Source: Paralvinella palmiformis | Taxonomy: Eukaryota; Annelida; Polychaeta; Terebellida; Alvinellidae | NCBI GenBank assembly: GCA_025642065.1 | Contig: JAODUP010000030.1 | Location: 824,501 to 888,500, forward strand | Direction of reading: 5' to 3' | Length of the DNA stretch: 64,000 nt | Shown: in pieces, positions 62,731 through 64,000 of the stretch | Layout of the letters: each line of letters begins with the position of its first letter | Numbering within the stretch: position 1 is the first letter of the stretch | The notes under the pieces: generated by a model | What the model saw: the letters and a program-made list of their open reading frames with translations, nothing else | Databases searched by the model: none | Told to the model about the DNA's origin: nothing | Translations under genes and position numbers: made by a program

Positions 62731-62887
62731 TTAAATTATGTAATGTGTATGTATGTTTTAACGGTTCATCTAGTCATTTTTATCTAGTCTACTCACATTT
62801 TATGCAAAACACCCCCAGAACAACACAATTGAGTGTGGTACTATATAAAATCACACATTATTATTATTATTATAAAATTACAGTATT

Positions 62888-62888
<1 letters not shown>

Positions 62889-62928
<40 letters not shown>

Positions 62929-63020
62929 CAATACCTCCAAACACACACACACACAAAACGAACACGCGCGCACGCACACACGCACTGACACACACACACA
63001 CACGCACAGACACACACACA
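62889..63020. repeat. (CAAT)n and (CA)n satellites
   Basis: CAAT tetranucleotides (62889-62928), then CA/CG-rich dinucleotide repeats (62941-63020). A longer open frame that runs from the LINE 3' end into these is an artefact. Confidence 0.88.
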
Positions 63021-63161
63021 CAAATTTAGACACATTGAAGAATTAGCTCCTTATATAACATGCGAGTTGTTATCAATTTGTCGATATAAAGCTGTTGGAT
63101 GATTTAAGACCCTCTTTATCGAAACTCTTTCAATGCTCCACCACATTGACGGGCACTTTTT

Positions 63162-63604
63162 TTGGCATCGATCCTTAATGGCACCGAACTCGGCGAGGAT
63201 TATTGTACGGCAACCGAACCAAAAACAGTCAACAACTGGCTAAAGTCAATCATCGAGACCGATTATAGGCACTGCTCGATCACAGATCAATCGCTTCTCG
63301 ATAATATTGGCCAAAGCACCACTTCGACATATCGACAACAGCGAACGTGGACAATGGACCGTCCCGAGGCAGGAATGCTTCTGCGCGCTGACGCCGTGGG
63401 CTGGATTTAGTGGCCATTGCTGACAACTTTCGCTCGGGTTCGTTCTTGCGTAGAGAGCCCATTGTCAGCCGAATGGTTTGCCGCCTTCTAAACCGATATT
63501 ACACATTAGATGGTAAGCCATCGATCGTACCAGTTAATGGGCAGTTAGCCGAGGATAAATTGTGCCAGCGTCTGTTAAGATTCTTCTTGCCGAAGAGCAA
63601 TTGA
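63162..63604 (+). other. Unrecognised coding-like segment, two adjoining frames
   Basis: 63162-63410 contains EDYCTATEPKTVNNWLKSII and RPEAGMLLRADAVGW; from 63410 a shifted frame contains FRSGSFLRREPIVSRMVCRL and LNRYYTLDGKPSIVPVNGQL. The stretch is GC-richer than its flanks and protein-like. The minus strand is also open (63462-63280). No family recognised; a relic of a mobile-element ORF is plausible. Confidence 0.28.
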
Positions 63605-63899
63605 TGTAACGGGAGATGAATGTCTCAAGTCGTTTGTTGGCAACTGATCGATGTGTCATTCGTTACGCACATTTTTATTTATTCAAATATTAGAATGCAC
63701 GTTTGTCAAAATCCCAAATAACGCCATTAAAAAAAAATACAACGCTAACATTGACGAATTCCAGTTGTTGACACAAAATGATGGCATCCCTGTATTTTTT
63801 CTGGTATTTCAGACCCATAAGGTTAACAGATGGACCACTAAATGTGTGACTTGACTTTGTTAACAGTTTGTATAATTACGGTTCATCGCATACCCACGA

Positions 63900-63985
63900 T
63901 CACCAGCACACATACACACATACGCCCCCCCCCGCGCGCGCATACACACACACACACACACGCCGCCCGCGCACACACCTAGAGG
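63900..63985. repeat. (CA)n and poly-C/CG simple sequence
   Basis: CA repeats with a CCCCCCCCCGCGCGCGC stretch near the window end. Confidence 0.85.
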
Positions 63986-64000
63986 CCTTCTTCTATCAAT

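Overview
The window is eukaryotic, AT-rich, intron-rich animal DNA, saturated with microsatellites ((AT)n, (GT)n, (CA)n, (ATT)n, (CATC)n), poly-C runs, tRNA-headed SINEs, decayed LINEs and foldback DNA transposons. Gene content (PRMT6, nicolin-1, a REDIC1-like meiotic gene, an animal GT15 mannosyltransferase-like gene) and repeat style suggest a marine lophotrochozoan, most likely a mollusc. The species assignment is inference; no sequence search was possible.

Layout. 0.2-6.1 kb (minus): most of a ten-exon PRMT6 gene whose C-terminus runs off the left edge. 8.7-15.4 kb (plus): a complete seven-exon nicolin-1 (NICN1) gene, divergent from PRMT6. 15.4-26.2 kb: gene-poor DNA with repeats, one promoter-like island and one unrecognised open frame. 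26.4-27.7 kb (plus): a single-coding-exon GT15 glycosyltransferase. 30-32.5 kb: LINE relics and SINEs. 34.7-35.8 kb (plus): a retroelement ORF1 relic carrying a NADAR domain. 37.2-44.1 kb (minus): a REDIC1-like gene in eight phase-consistent exons, plus a downstream three-exon unit that is an alternative 3' end or a separate small gene. 44.5-45.1 kb (minus): hAT transposase relic in the presumed first intron. 47-49.2 kb (minus): decayed LINE. 52-55.7 kb (plus): long, broken LINE with endonuclease and reverse transcriptase, interrupted by an inverted 608-bp insert that is open throughout and encodes a NADAR domain. 55.7-64 kb: no recognised host gene; SINE, LINE 3' end, foldback element and microsatellites.

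Two themes stand out. First, five foldback elements (at about 5.0, 6.8-8.6, 9.3-10.1, 23.5-24.2 and 58.5 kb) have inverted arms made of a short repeated phrase, different in each element but similar in pattern, and flanked by direct repeats that fit 9-bp target site duplications. This points to a Mutator-like (MULE) foldback family; one contains a short frame resembling the start of MULE-type transposases. Second, two independent loci link a NADAR (YbiA-like, nucleic-acid ADP-ribose processing) domain to retroelement protein, suggesting that LINEs here carry a counter to host nucleic-acid ADP-ribosylation. The host genes are ordinary animal housekeeping or meiotic genes and do not form a shared pathway.
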